This document shows positions 1 through 10,799 of a stretch of 64,000 nt of DNA, in pieces. The notes beneath the pieces are model-generated. The model did not search any database, was not told where the DNA came from, and was given only the letters and a program-made list of their open reading frames with translations. Source of the stretch: Varroa destructor (Eukaryota > Arthropoda > Arachnida > Mesostigmata > Varroidae); assembly GCF_002443255.2 (NCBI RefSeq), contig NW_019211456.1, positions 36,959,042 to 37,023,041 on the forward strand. The letters are read 5' to 3'. Every line of letters starts with the position of its first letter. Position 1 is the first letter of the stretch. Both the position numbers and the translations under genes were made by a program.

Positions 1-357
1 GCTATAAACATTACCCAGGAATCAATAGAATAATAGTGCTATACTAGTCGTTGAGCGTGCGTTATTTGTTAGCTTTTATAAGCGAGAACAGAATTTGTGG
101 CCAAGTTGATGAACTTTAGATGGGAAACTTCTAGTGACACAACATAGTCCCAATTCTAAGGAGAAGTAAATTTGTCCCTCATCACATCATGTTTTACGCT
201 CGTTTCTATAATAATTTTACGTGACTCCCCCCTTTATCTCTCTCCCTATATGTTTTCTATCTGTTCTCTTTTTTTTTTCCAATATAACTGACGTCGTACG
301 CAATCAAGCGCGGATTGAAAACAAATGATTGAGTTGTATAGTGTATATAATTGTTGA
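1..357. other. Non-coding stretch with a pyrimidine tract
   Basis: No supportable gene. A C/T-rich run lies at about 226-281, ending in ten T, and could be an intronic polypyrimidine tract, but no AG acceptor follows closely. Confidence 0.5.
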
Positions 358-453
358 TTCGTCAACGATTCCACCGTTATCGTCGATTGGCCAAACTTCA
401 TAGGCAACGATGAACAGGCAGACGTGCTCGCTCATTTATCCAATCGGCTGCAA
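358..453 (+). mobile_element. RNase H-like fragment of a non-LTR retrotransposon (relic)
   Basis: The frame starting TTC at 358 reads FVNDSTVIVDWPNFIGNDEQ and continues ADVLAHLSNR. RNase H domains of LINE elements end in the pattern hydrophobic-x-G-N-E-x-A-D-x-L-A, where the Asp of A-D is catalytic. The segment GNDEQADVLA fits this at almost every position. Upstream in the same frame the sequence breaks into stops within about 40 bases, and no reverse transcriptase motif is visible nearby, so this would be a decayed scrap. The frame stays open to 729 but loses any family likeness and becomes Asp-rich from a GAC-type triplet run at about 541-590. A chance match to a ten-residue motif is the main alternative. 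Confidence 0.3.
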
Positions 454-1014
454 TCCACTCCTCTTCCCAATATGCTCCCCCGATTCTCTTGCTCTTTAAC
501 TTTCCACTATATATTTGGATTCGTGTATAGGTACGTATCCGACGACGACGGTGTTGTTGTCGCTATCGTCGACGATGATGACGGCGGTAATCATGATGAT
601 TCTAATGGTTGTAACTCATTTCGGCAAACGCGCGTGCTCCGACAGCTATACACGGAAAAGGCGTTTATCACACATAGGGCACGACGCGTGACGCCAACGG
701 TCCGGCACCTCTGCCAATACGGCCGCTAACACAAGTAACTTTGCTAACGTAGTGAGTCCGTTTGTAGCTCGCAGTCGAGTGAATCGAAAACGTGGTAAGA
801 AACATGTTGCAGGGATCATCGGTGTAATGGCAGAAACAACTGAAATAGTAAGAGTACTGAAATAGTGGCTGCAGCGGCAGGTACGAACAGGCGGCTGTAA
901 GAGCACAGGTGAATCAATGGAGTTCGTGGTCGTTTCGAAGTCGCGATAAATAATCGATGAACAACCAAGAACACTCGGTACCGTAGATAGATTAATTAAG
1001 ATTTTCATCCTTAC

Positions 1015-1080
1015 CACCAGCGTCAACAACAAAACAGGTAGCGACAATAAAAAGAACAACCGTACATGCAAAAAGCTCAT
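1015..1080 (-). CDS. Candidate signal-peptide first exon
   Basis: On the minus strand an ATG at 1080 opens MSFLHVRLFFLLSLPVLLLT, then LV, and runs straight into a donor GTAAGG after 22 codons, phase 0. Such an exon would encode a typical secretory signal peptide. The same frame reads on past the donor to 646 (154 residues from an upstream ATG at 1110), so an unspliced ORF is the alternative. The start context is poor (T at -3). The mature protein and any later exons were not found. Confidence 0.25.
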
Positions 1081-1399
1081 GCAGCGAGCTCGTGCACGGA
1101 TGAGAAACAAGTTGCTTACAAGTTAATAGAAACTGATCAAACCTGATTACCAATATAATGCGCCTAAGTCATAGACTTTGCCACGTAGGATAACAGCCGA
1201 TATACGCAGGTTTTTTTTTTTTAGTTTCGAAGAACTCTGAACGTCTCTGCGTTTGTTCTGTTTTGGAAGCTTTACTTTTAGGGAGCATAGGGCAAATTCG
1301 TCTAGTATAGATGCTATATACGTTGGGCTTAAAAAAAAAAACAATTAATTGCTCTGCGCTGCATTAGAATAGTTTGTATAAAAAGAGCCGATAGCTTAC

Positions 1400-1451
1400 C
1401 GACGCCAACGATCACGTCATTGTCGGGAATCTTGTTCTCCTTGTAGTAACG
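1400..1451 (-). CDS. Internal exon of an unidentified minus-strand gene
   Basis: The acceptor ...CTATGATCAG is followed by 17 codons, RYYKENKIPDNDVIVGV, plus one base, then the donor G|GTAAGC. Only this frame is open; both others stop before the donor. The mix of charged and hydrophobic residues looks like a conserved cytoplasmic segment, but the family was not recognised. It lies downstream of the first-exon candidate at 2494-2651 on the same strand. The phases do not join directly (that exon leaves two bases), so at least one small exon between them would be needed. Confidence 0.4.
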
Positions 1452-2493
1452 CTGATCATAGGAAACTATTCACTAGGAGCAAACATTTAGCTATTTCTGT
1501 AACGGTAGCAGATCATCAGTCTATAACTAGTAAATTAAATGATGAACTTGATTAGGTACAAAGTTGCAATTGCACCGCCAGTTCGCGTACAACTTACGGA
1601 ATCTCCGCGAACCGTATCGTGGACGAAACGCAACGTAGTATTCACGCTTATAGGGAGCTTATACCTTGCACGATTCACGCACATCAATCCCGCATCTTTA
1701 CCATTTTATAAACTCGATAAATATCCACATCCATTACTAGGTACTGGCAATGGTAGGATATTACGTAGGCTTGATCCCTACACTTTGGGAACTTGCGTAC
1801 TAAATTCCTAGCCACCTTTAAAATAAGTTCTCCGTCCTATGAGCAGTCATCAGTGTTGGCGATCGGAAACTACCACGACGGTAGAGGGTGCGCAGCGGAT
1901 AGGTTCACTTGCAGCCTACTGATATAAGACATAGCTAATAAGTAGTGTTCCATATTCCACCAAGGGAAAATGAAGTTGAATCGGAACTCTCGAACGCGAT
2001 ATCACCTTATCGGTGTGCTATACCATTTAACACACGTAACCATCTTATCATCCCAGAGCGCATCGCGGATGAACAAATGAAAACTCAATTACTGCGGAGA
2101 GGTATTAAAGGGCCATCTGTACCAACTACCCCCGTTGGATCAAGGCACCCGATTACCTTGTAAGAGCTATACATAATCGACCTCTCCAAAAGATGATATC
2201 TTCAACCGATGCCACTTAGCGTCACACCCGCATTACATATTACAGAACCAGGATGTGTGCTCACAGATACCGTCCACAACATACGTCTCGTTTGACCCAC
2301 GATCGGCAGAGGGCTTTTCCGCACCTTATCACATAAACACCTCGGAGGGCGGGTTTCGTCCTGTAACAGCGTCAGCGTCGTTAGTCGACGCGTCATTCAG
2401 TCAGCGAACAATCGCAGCATGAGCAGTCCCGGTCATCAGAGAAAAGCGGTTGTGCCATGTGATTCTGCCAACAGCAATGATGATTAAGCTTAC

Positions 2494-2651
2494 CTGGAGG
2501 CTGTGGCTAGTCGCTCTGTATGACCATAATTGTCAATGCTCGATTGCCCCTTGACAGTGCATGTATTGCCGTTGGCGTCCGCTCCAACTTGGGAACGATC
2601 CGACGAAGTGACGCCATTGAAGGCGAGAAGACGATCGTTTGAAAGCGGCAT
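2494..2651 (-). CDS. First coding exon of an unidentified minus-strand gene
   Basis: An ATG at 2651 in a good context (AAA before it) opens 52 codons beginning MPLSNDRLLAFNGVTSSDRS and ending in LATAS. The exon closes at a near-perfect donor, CCAG|GTAAGC, whose TAA would stop the frame if unspliced. The encoded N-terminus is hydrophilic, without signal peptide or membrane segment, and rich in Ser, Asn, Asp and Gly. No domain was recognised. It is the best-formed start plus donor in the first 3 kb. Confidence 0.4.
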
Positions 2652-3078
2652 TTTCTCAAGGCGATGACAATGATACGCTACGACGGTACGTAAAAAAGAT
2701 GTAAAATAGCCAACGCGAGGTGGGTATGCTTCGTAAACTAATGAATATATTTCATTATTTTGTGCTCATCTAACACAAATTTACTATGGAGCCGGATAGG
2801 GCGCGAACCGACCGACTGACATTAGGAACGACAACGCCACAGTTCTGGCGACTTATGTAGCTAAACCACTAATTAAATGACGCGCAAACGACGTCAATTC
2901 AACAATCCAAATGACAGCTTGTCTCTGTCTGAAAACTGGACTTAGACCAAAATATAGTAATCTCGCTCATACATCGTCGCTACGTTGCTGTCACCTTAAA
3001 TAAGTAAAGGAGAGTCTAGATCGCAAAACTTTACAGGAGGCAAGGAGCCGAGGAGGTAAATTGTCCTTGTTTGTTACC

Positions 3079-3178
3079 ATGGCATTTTGCAGTATGATGG
3101 GCGGCAACCCTTTTTTTGAGCGCGATTTCCATTCAAGCTGGTGTTGTCGCTCAAAGCTTTCGAACAAGACACTGTTAT
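3079..3178 (+). CDS. Possible start exon of the 3-4.5 kb plus-strand gene
   Basis: The ATG sits in an ideal context, TTACCATGG, and opens MAFCSMMGGNPFFERDFHSS, then W, C, C and basic residues. A weak donor (TTAT|GTACAAG) at 3179 leaves one base, which fits the two-base start of the exon at 3743. Without splicing the frame stops at 3210 after 43 residues. The start context is strong and the donor is the weak point. Confidence 0.25.
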
Positions 3179-3742
3179 GTACAAGTCATCCAACTACGTC
3201 CGATCAATGAACAGGTTAACAGACCTTAAATGACGCGATGGTTAAGGCTGTTGGCGACTCAGTTATCTTGAAGCGCTCCATCAAAGATAGCTTAGAGCTT
3301 TGCTTTTTTTTTTTTACATATTTCAAGTTACATTACGTACATGATTAAATAATTAGCGTCAACGTTTAGATTGTCTACTAATAATGCTATCTAAACATTA
3401 TCTCGAACTATTATAGCATGATAGGCTTGACGCTAGCGAGAATCGCCTAGGGGGAGCCTTTCACTTATCACCAATGTTTCCAAAAAAAGCAATCTGTACT
3501 GGTGCTTCCTACTGGGAAAAGCATAACATCTCACATGGCACGCACTCTGCCTGTTAAGAGCTAAGTAAATCCCTTTGTGTATTGTACCATCATACCCCCC
3601 ATTTAAGCTAATCCATAATCCCCCTACGAAATTAAATGCCATCGCTTATTTATTGTATACCGTCGCCCCTGTCTGTTGGCGTCAACACACCGTGCCATTT
3701 GTGACTTCAGATTATTTTATGTTATGACGTACCGCCTTCCAG

Positions 3743-3858
3743 TCGACCGCGGGAGTGGTAATGGCGGTTGTTTCGAGCTGTTTGACCACACGATTATTCC
3801 AAGTCTAACAATAAGTCTGAAATATTTTCATGGGCCTGAAAAGAACATTGGACACCAG
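3743..3858 (+). CDS. Internal exon, extracellular-looking segment
   Basis: The acceptor ...ACCGCCTTCCAG is followed by 38 codons starting DRGSGNGGCFELFDHTIIPS and ending GPEKNIGHQ, then the donor CAG|GTAATC. The exon takes two bases at its start and ends in phase 0, which matches the next candidate exon (4001) across a 142-nt intron. Gly-rich, with one Cys and no membrane segment. Family unknown. Confidence 0.35.
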
Positions 3859-4000
3859 GTAATCCTTCCCGCTTTGCCTTCTGGAGTCATCCGCTGAAAC
3901 GCCCGCCGAGGTATCGGCATCAACACGATCGATAGCGGTATTAATGTTAACAAATGGGCGAACGAAACCTTCTGCCGCAGTTTGTCGTCCTTGCTGACAG

Positions 4001-4108
4001 TATGAGTTTACAGAAAATCGCTTATGGTACAATCGTAAGGAGGAAGCTCTTCTCGGTTGTTTGTGGTACGTTATAAAGCGTACATCGTATTTATTCTATC
4101 ACGAGACG
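4001..4108 (+). CDS. Internal exon, aromatic-rich, phase 0 to phase 0
   Basis: The pyrimidine-rich acceptor TTTGTCGTCCTTGCTGACAG leads into exactly 36 codons beginning YEFTENRLWYNRKEEALLGC and ending in YLFYHET. It then meets the donor ACG|GTGAGC. Phase agrees with the neighbours on both sides. The segment has many Tyr, Trp and Leu and would lie just before a membrane helix supplied by the next exon. AT-rich DNA tends to encode Tyr, Phe and Lys, so composition alone is weak support. Confidence 0.4.
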
Positions 4109-4373
4109 GTGAGCCTCGTTCTCAAAGTGGTTCTTTCTGATATTGTTTTTAATAGAACTAGTAGCGGAAATACAATTTCACAATAGAATATGACTGGTAT
4201 TTACTTATGCTCTGGTTTGCAGCATTGATTTTTAGCAAAAATGAAAGCTGTTTACACATATTACGTGTAACATTTACCCGTTTGGATATTTCACGATTTG
4301 TTACATAAAGCGTTATTAGAATTGGGCTAAACACTTCCCGTTGAGTTATCACCACACGCTTTTCACTCTATAG

Positions 4374-4448
4374 TTGTATATCTATATAGGCACTTTTTTG
4401 GTCGCTATTATCATTCCTTTTTATTGCCATTGTCGAAAACAGTCATAA
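4374..4448 (+). CDS. Terminal exon with a single transmembrane helix
   Basis: The acceptor CTTTTCACTCTATAG is followed in phase 0 by 24 codons, LYIYIGTFLVAIIIPFYCHC then RKQS, and a stop. This is a clean hydrophobic helix ending in a short basic, Cys-containing tail, as in single-pass membrane proteins. Joined to 3079, 3743 and 4001 it would make a protein of about 132 residues with its C-terminus in the cytoplasm. The intron before it would be 265 nt. No start-proximal signal peptide is visible. Confidence 0.35.
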   Translation: MYIYIGTFLVAIIIPFYCHCRKQS

Positions 4449-4559
4449 CGCAATTGGCGCTATACTGCGCAACCGGACGAAGATAGCTGCAGAAAGACAG
4501 CCTTTCGGTGCAAATACACGAATTCTGCTCACGAATCTGACTTGGTGGCACTACTATAG

Positions 4560-4669
4560 TCGATTGGCCAAACAGATCCGTCTCACGACGCAAGACCGAA
4601 CAGACAACCTAGTCAAAAGCCATGCGGACGCTCTTCCAAACCAACCGTTCAGGCTCCTCGTAGTGGTTC
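4560..4669 (+). CDS. Possible internal exon
   Basis: It lies between an acceptor ending CACTACTATAG and the donor GTTC|GTGAGTAT. Two frames are open, so the product is undecided: one starts RLAKQIRLTTQDRTDNLVKS (helical, basic), the other SIGQTDPSHDARPNRQPSQK (Pro and polar rich). Confidence 0.22.
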
Positions 4670-5062
4670 GTGAGTATTTCCTGTGCCTGACTAAAATGAA
4701 CTTAGTATATAGGATACGTCGCGAAGCACGTCGCGCCCGACGGTGGCGTCAGACAGCAGGCAGCGACCTGGAAGACTGCTTTCTTTTGGCGTAGACTAAG
4801 CAGCCTGGAACTACCCAGTTCATCGAGATTTTGTGCGTTACACGATATCTGCTAAGCTCCCCTTTTGTCAGTTAGATGGTCGCGCGTTGGTCCTTTAAAC
4901 GAAATGAGGCACGACGTCGACCGGAAAACTAGGACCCCTATGCACCTGGCAATCGGTCCACTGGCCTAGCGACAACCTAGGTCAGCGGGTCACACGTATA
5001 GACGCCGCCGTTTTGAGGGACTTTGATAGCACTTAGTGGTGCCGCATGTAAATAAATTAGAC

Positions 5063-5143
5063 ATGATGCCTAAAATAGAAACAAAGGAGAACCAAAATGT
5101 ATACTTAGAACCTTACTCGAAGTGTAAAAGTTATTGCAAAAAG
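5063..5143 (+). CDS. Candidate first coding exon
   Basis: Two adjacent ATGs open 27 codons, MMPKIETKENQNVYLEPYSK then CKSYCKK, ending in phase 0 at a strong donor AAAG|GTAAGC. The first ATG has G at -3. The segment is hydrophilic and Lys-rich, with two Cys near its end. No downstream partner was identified, and the next kilobase shows only stops and AT-rich sequence. Confidence 0.33.
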
Positions 5144-5962
5144 GTAAGCGGCCAATAATAATGCATGCTGGAACTCGGTCGTGCTTCGTAGATCCCTAGT
5201 AAAAACTCTAGTGGCTAAGAATTTGTTGTTTATATCAAAAATGTCCCATGTTTCCTGTTAGTCTGTGTGATCCTTGTTCATTCATTTGTTATGCTAGCAT
5301 ATGAACATGTGATATAGATCTATGATAAAATATAGGTTATTACGAAAGGTTATGCATAGACAGAATTAGGGGTCGGCCACCCACTTTCACTGAATAATAT
5401 AGAATTTTTTCTACGTAATCTACATAAATGCAGCTTTTTCACTGGACCTTTGCATCACAGACAGGGTCCATCCAGGTGCAGTTGTTGACTTAGGCTGATC
5501 CTAAAGCTTGCAGGTTACCGTAGGCGCATTTCTCGGCATCGTTTACCCATTCCCTCGAGCACGCTCGTCGTCCAGCGAGGCCAGCTGGACGAGCCTATTC
5601 TCCCGACTTTGCTGTGATGGCGTATTCCCCCATACTCTTTTACTGCCTACATTATCTAACCGTTGAATGAAATTGTTATTGTTGTTATGCATACGGCAGT
5701 AGTTCATTGAGAATTGGTTGGATTAGCGAAGGTGCGGAGCGGTTATTGTCTTGTCCGACACAATTTTTTCTTTTCTTCGTTTCTACATTGGGCTGCTTTG
5801 CTCTTCGGCAAGGCTTCGTTCTGACGCGTTTTGGCCGTCGGAGCGACTGCACGCTCAGTGGCTATGCTATCGATATAAACGATGTTACGCAGACGACTCA
5901 TGATTCTCCAATTGCCCACCAACGCTATTACCGCATCATCACAGCAACAGCATCGCCATAAT

Positions 5963-6196
5963 ATGACGACGACAATTATGGTGCTGGTGGCAATTGTGAT
6001 GATGTTTATGATGACGAGGACGAGATGCGGCTGCCAGGGTCATGTTATTATCAGTAGCACAGCAATGCTATCCGAGGCTTTGATCCGGATCTGCTTGTTT
6101 TCGCCACACGGGCCGATGCCAATAAAGGTATCCCGTACGCTTGATAAAGGTCCACCAAAGCTGCAAATTATCACCGATCATTTTGCACATTCTTAA
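5963..6196 (+). CDS. Small ORF with an N-terminal hydrophobic segment
   Basis: An ATG with A at -3 opens 77 residues beginning MTTTIMVLVAIVMMFMMTRT, a plausible signal peptide, then CGCQGH and a mostly polar tail ending HFAHS. The alternative frame of the same DNA reads an acidic run (YDDDNY, DDEDE) produced by GAY triplets, so the hydrophobic reading may be a by-product of triplet composition. A hairpin with arms GCTCGTCGTCCAG and CTGGACGAGC lies upstream at 5563-5594. Confidence 0.22.
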   Translation: MTTTIMVLVAIVMMFMMTRTRCGCQGHVIISSTAMLSEALIRICLFSPHGPMPIKVSRTLDKGPPKLQIITDHFAHS

Positions 6197-7109
6197 TACA
6201 ATTCTGCCGGCCGAACCTTCGAGGTTACAATAACGTTATTTACGAATCGCCATTACGTAGGTAAAGCGAACTGCATATAACACGTAGGCACAAAAAGCAC
6301 AAAAATCGTATCTCATAAAGATGGCTTCAAAAAAAAATAACTGCTATTGGTTTAGGTAATCTGCTTTAGGTAAAAGCTACACTTGTTTTGCATTGGATGA
6401 CAAGGGTAAAAGGACATAACCTTGCCACCGATGGTACTTAACGGAATTGAATCTGAACAAAACCTACTCGATGAACTACAGTTACCACACAACGATGCAA
6501 AAAGTCTTTTGGCTATGTATATGCATTATATTATTTCAGCCGTTAATCTATTAGATGTAGCTCAGGTGCGAAAAGCTGCGTAACACGTGAAACAGCTTTT
6601 ATCTTGCGGGGGGAAAATCACAAACAATTAGACTGGTGGCGCTCGTGGACGTAGTGGCGCATCTGTCGGTTTTTTTCTGTTGCTCTCGCCCGACGGGGGT
6701 CGTCGCTGCGTGGGCGCCACCAGCTCCTATATTGTAGCTTTGTGACGACCCGTTCGGAGCAAAGTGGCACGTGTGTTGGGCAAGGTGACCAACCTACCCG
6801 CCGGCTACCATAGACGTGTAATATATAGTTAACAAGTTGTCTGCCAGTAAAAGCTTGACGGAAGTTACTGCACACGCACACATGGTAATGGGGCGTGCTA
6901 GCCACGAGCTAAGGCGCGGACCTCTTTGAACAGAGATGGGCCAGTCAATTACACAACCATCGAGGAGAAACCCAGCCGCCGCCGGTGTCATGCGAAAGGC
7001 AACGGTTTATTTTACTCGGTAGCCCCTCGAGTCTACCATTTGCAGACGCTCGTGACCGACGTCATCAGTCTCGTTGCTGTTCACTGGCTGCGTCCTATGA
7101 AATTTAAAT

Positions 7110-7473
7110 GAGAGAGAAGAAAAGAACGGGGGCCGAAGGCAGGCACATTGCTGACGACGACGTTTGCCTATGGTCGCGGTGCGTGCACGCCGCGGCGGAC
7201 AGATTTGCTTGATCCATATTACTGTGGTGGGGGCTGCATGTTATGCTCACGTCCAGAGCTTGATCCTCGTTAGTGGAGCCTCACTCTGGTCGCTCAAACG
7301 CGTTTCCTCTACGATCAACATGGAGTTTCGAATGCGCAAGCGCACACGCGGCGACGACAAACTCTGCTTGTCCTCGGTGCGTCAACAGCATCATTGACTT
7401 CCGTGACCGCTGCATTTACCATCTTGAGCTAATGTACACGTCGCGTCTTCTACGCAGTTGTAACGGCAGATAG
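7110..7473 (+). other. GC-rich block with several short open frames
   Basis: This block is clearly richer in CpG than its surroundings and is open in several plus frames. One reads FAYGRGACTPRRTDLLDPYY and then CGGGCMLC before a stop at about 7278. Another begins at an ATG in a good context (CAACATGGAG, about 7320) and gives 25 basic residues. No splice pair is convincing. It could be an exon cluster or promoter-proximal DNA. Confidence 0.2.
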
Positions 7474-7987
7474 TAGGGCCGAGTCAAAGTTCTTCGCTTT
7501 CATCTATTTATTATCTACATATCTATTCAGCCATCGCTTGTACGAACTTCGTTTAACAACATCCCACAGCTCAACGGAGTGTGAGTTAAAGGACAACGCT
7601 ATAATCAGCGACAGGCTATTTGGTGGCATGATTTAGGTTATCGTTGTACAAATGACTGTCGATTGTTTTACGTGTAAGCATGCTTGCTCTGTATTGTATT
7701 TTGAGAAATTTTGCGAAATGACCTTATGGAGATAGTGTCTAACAAATGGTGCCCTAACCGTATCAGCCAGATATACTAATTGAATAACAATTTTTAAGTG
7801 AAAGTTTACGGCTCGTATGGACTCTAACTGAAATAATTCTAAGCTTGGCGTTACGAAATCCAAATGTTTAAGGAACAAGATTTTTGGGGCCGTTAACGTA
7901 CACCTTTGACACCGATTCTCTTCCAGAGCGTAGGTACGAACACATGTGCCCGTAAAGTCTTAAACAATCGAAGGGAGAAGCACTTAC

Positions 7988-8078
7988 TTCAGCCCGTTGC
8001 TTCAATAGTTTCATAAGATTTCTACACTTAACACCTTTCGAAAATATCGTTGTTACTCGCGACAGTCTTCTGATTCTC
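7988..8078 (-). CDS. Internal exon, basic helical segment
   Basis: On the minus strand the acceptor GTTTTCCTTCAATCAG is followed by one base and 30 codons, RIRRLSRVTTIFSKGVKCRN then LMKLLKQRAE, ending in phase 0 at the perfect donor GAA|GTAAGT. Both splice signals are among the best in the window and the other frames hit stops. The product looks like a basic amphipathic helix, for instance a cytoplasmic or nucleic-acid-binding segment. The family is not recognised. Confidence 0.42.
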
Positions 8079-8888
8079 CTGATTGAAGGAAAACGTTGTT
8101 ATCCTAGATTTCGGTGTAACTACTTAAATGTCATTGAAGTAGGAATAAATAAATCATCTGTGACCGACATCATCATAGACGCATTTCTACGGGCACATTT
8201 GCTCCTTAGGTCTTCAGTATTGAGATGACCGATCCTTGTGACCTAATTATTCACGTATGGCTCTTCTCTTCGAAATCCTTGGCTGAAGAAGGAAAAAGTA
8301 CCCTAAACTAAACGAGTCTAACGAGCAGCTGCTAAATGTACAACTGAAAAAATCTCTTATTGTCCAACCGAGTTTGCCTTCGTATATACATAAGATCCAC
8401 GATTGATCGAGAAAAACAATAGGCATAATTATTTAGCAGGGACCTTATATCTTTTACGACAAACGCTTGATCCCAAAAAAATGTGCGACCAGAAACGATT
8501 GAGCAAAAGAGCTTACGTAGGCAATAGTGCATGTCCAGATGGTGTATTTTTTGAAAATAATAATTGTAATACGTCTTTAATTAAACTTTCCGTAATAATA
8601 AAAGTAAGACTAACGAGATGGTCATGACACCCCAACGTGAACAGTTGTCGTCAATAGAACTGTTGGTCGCGCTAACAAAATTCTAACGGTTAGAGACATC
8701 AAAGGGGGCCGTAAGGCATTACGTACGAATGATGTACATTTAAAATATAGGCTTCTATATAAATTTCACAGGAGACATGCATTTTTTTATGAATAGTTAA
8801 CAACGCCAATAGTAGGAGATGTCTACTCCTCGAAGTATACATTTTGACAGCCGGATCAAAGTAGGCTTAAAGCCCTGTTTTTTTCTCC

Positions 8889-8981
8889 ATGTTAAAGCAT
8901 AGCTCGATACTCGTTCGATTCGAACGTTGTGACATTTCTGAGAACTTCTTCTCGTACCAAACGAGCAATGGTTTCCGTGAG
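8889..8981 (+). CDS. Possible first coding exon
   Basis: An ATG opens 31 codons starting MLKHSSILVRFERCDISENF and ending SNGFRE, closing in phase 0 at GAG|GTAACC. The start context is weak. The opposite strand is also open across 8867-9106, so strand is uncertain. Confidence 0.22.
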
Positions 8982-9134
8982 GTAACCTGCACGCACGCCA
9001 GGCCCCCTCTTATGGGGGTATTAAAGAAAGCAGCAATGATGCAAACGTCGAAGCTACGTACTGTTTCACTATTCCCAAGTCTGATAAACCATTCAGGGTT
9101 AGCCATGCGAAAACCCTCTCTAACCTATAAATAA

Positions 9135-10355
9135 AGCTGATATTACCAATACCATATGATCAGCCTAGACATAAAGTCCTAGCCTTATATAAAAATCGCA
9201 ATTTTTACTTGGCACCTATGTTAGTTTGCCATCCTTGGATGGTTCTCAACAGCTCTCAGATTAAGCCAACTACTTAGCAGTCACCGCTTTCGAAATTATT
9301 GAAATTAAGGACTGGCTAGACTGAATTTAAACAATGCATAGCTGAGCACCTATGACGTTGGGTACGCAATTAGTAGTACGCAATAGTACTGGATATATCA
9401 GCTACCTACTAAGAAATCGGTTAATTTAAAGTGTTCGACCTAATTTGCTCTTCTTTATAACGTACTTGTATGAAACGTATTTACAATCAGCAGTGGCCTC
9501 TATCAACCCAGAGAATTTATTGAGCACTGAGCAACGCGGTTGGCTCGGAGCACAAAACAAACGATGCCTACGGTCGGTCCCGAACCCACCCTCGTACCTA
9601 GCACTACGTTTCATAGGTGCGCACGCTACCAATACGGTATCACGGCCGGGTATGAACGTACGTTCTATGCGCACACGTAGACTCAAGTCAGATCACTCCG
9701 CTGAGGATACATGGCCACACTGACACATTATTTTAAACCGTTTATTCTATCTCTAGAAGAAAGAATCGACTATTTTGACTTGCTCTGTGTGTGCCACTAG
9801 GCGGCGGCCGCCTTTTTTGATGAATACGCTTGATCCTGTGGAATTTAAAATTATCAACCTTTTTCAAGCGATCTTTTAGGTTTATCCTGAATAGAGTACA
9901 TAAAAATACTACAACGGTCTATTTTTAGTCAATTTTAAAGTTAATCTACACACAGGACAATACGCAATGCCCCGATATGGTACTTATGAAACAGGACCAT
10001 CTCCACGTACTTCTATGTTCGAGAAAGTTAATAATTACGCGTTTGCGAGCGGTGAAAAATTGTATCCGGGTCCGATGGGGTCCATGAGCGATCGATAAGT
10101 TTGTTGCAGCATGTAAACTTAAAGGTAAGTTATCACGTACGTGAACAATATTATAGTGGTGGTATATCGAAGCTCCTTCTCGACTAACGCCCTATTCGTC
10201 CGATCCGCTATACGTGATTCCCTATGCTAAGCATTACAGTTTGTCAAGCTATATTTATAGTCATTAAAATATAAAAGTACTAATTAGGCCGCTTTTGCTC
10301 CTGTTTCTAATAATCTATAATATGATATTAGAATCGTGTACTCTTTTCATTTCAG
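9135..10355. other. Mostly featureless spacer
   Basis: Both strands are open at about 9426-9723 (86 and 92 residues) without splice signals. A 15-nt open micro-exon candidate (10106-10120, HVNLK) lies between TTTGTTGCAG and AAG|GTAAGT. Nothing else was supported. Confidence 0.3.
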
Positions 10356-10478
10356 CTATCGTTTATCACTTTGGCTGATTGCGATGGTGGTATCGGGACA
10401 TCAGCGATGATTTCCTTCCCTGCCCCATTGTTAATTCCATTGCCTTATACCAGTAATGCTGTTCTCTGTTGTTCGTAA
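10356..10478 (+). CDS. Possible terminal exon
   Basis: The strong acceptor CTCTTTTCATTTCAG leads in phase 0 into 40 codons beginning LSFITLADCDGGIGTSAMIS and ending NAVLCCS before a stop. The phase agrees with the 15-nt micro-exon candidate just upstream (10106-10120). A different frame gives a short hydrophobic tail instead. Confidence 0.25.
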   Translation, partial: LSFITLADCDGGIGTSAMISFPAPLLIPLPYTSNAVLCCS

Positions 10479-10596
10479 AACCTAGCTCAATGGAGACGCG
10501 CAGAGAGGGTGCTCAGCTCCGCGATAGATAAGCGTTTGGACAAACAATGATCTATTATTATTATTATTGTGTTCTTATTATTACCGATTATATCAG

Positions 10597-10796
10597 TGGC
10601 TGTGACTACAGATGCAAGCGAGCACAGTGAATACGCGCAAAGCGGCGGCCGGTTTACACTGATCGAGACACGGAGACACCGAAAGAGAAAGGCCGGATCA
10701 GATCAGTCTCCAGAACCAAAAGCGCTCCGCCACAGACCCTGCTGCTTCTGCCTTTGTCACCGCTCGGTCAATTGGCAATTCGTAGACAAGCGGTAG
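10597..10796 (+). CDS. Terminal exon with a basic stretch and a Cys cluster
   Basis: A long T-rich tract and the acceptor CCGATTATATCAG precede 65 codons starting AVTTDASEHSEYAQSGGRFT. The order of features is a polar N-terminal part, a basic patch RRHRKRKAG, a Pro/Ser segment, then RHRPCCFCLCHRS and the end FVDKR. CCFCLC next to basic residues resembles palmitoylated Cys strings on membrane-associated signalling proteins; that is analogy, not identification. The frame takes two bases from an unknown upstream exon. A further donor-like GTAAGG at 10816 lies after the stop. Confidence 0.4.
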
Positions 10797-10799
10797 CAG

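Noticed and set aside
1539..2163. Two plus-strand ORFs considered as remnants of an integrated element
   Set aside because: No recognisable protein signature and no splice signals; they are in different frames.
383..4573. Fifteen-base repeat GTCGATTGGCCAAAC at 383 and 4559
   Set aside because: One or two exact 15-mers shared by chance are expected in 64 kb, and the flanks do not align.
9580..9680. tRNA-like B-box (GGTTCGGGACC, minus strand) with an A-box-like GGTAGCGTGCGCACC
   Set aside because: The anticodon stem needs a bulge, the acceptor stem does not pair, and no second copy was seen to support a SINE.
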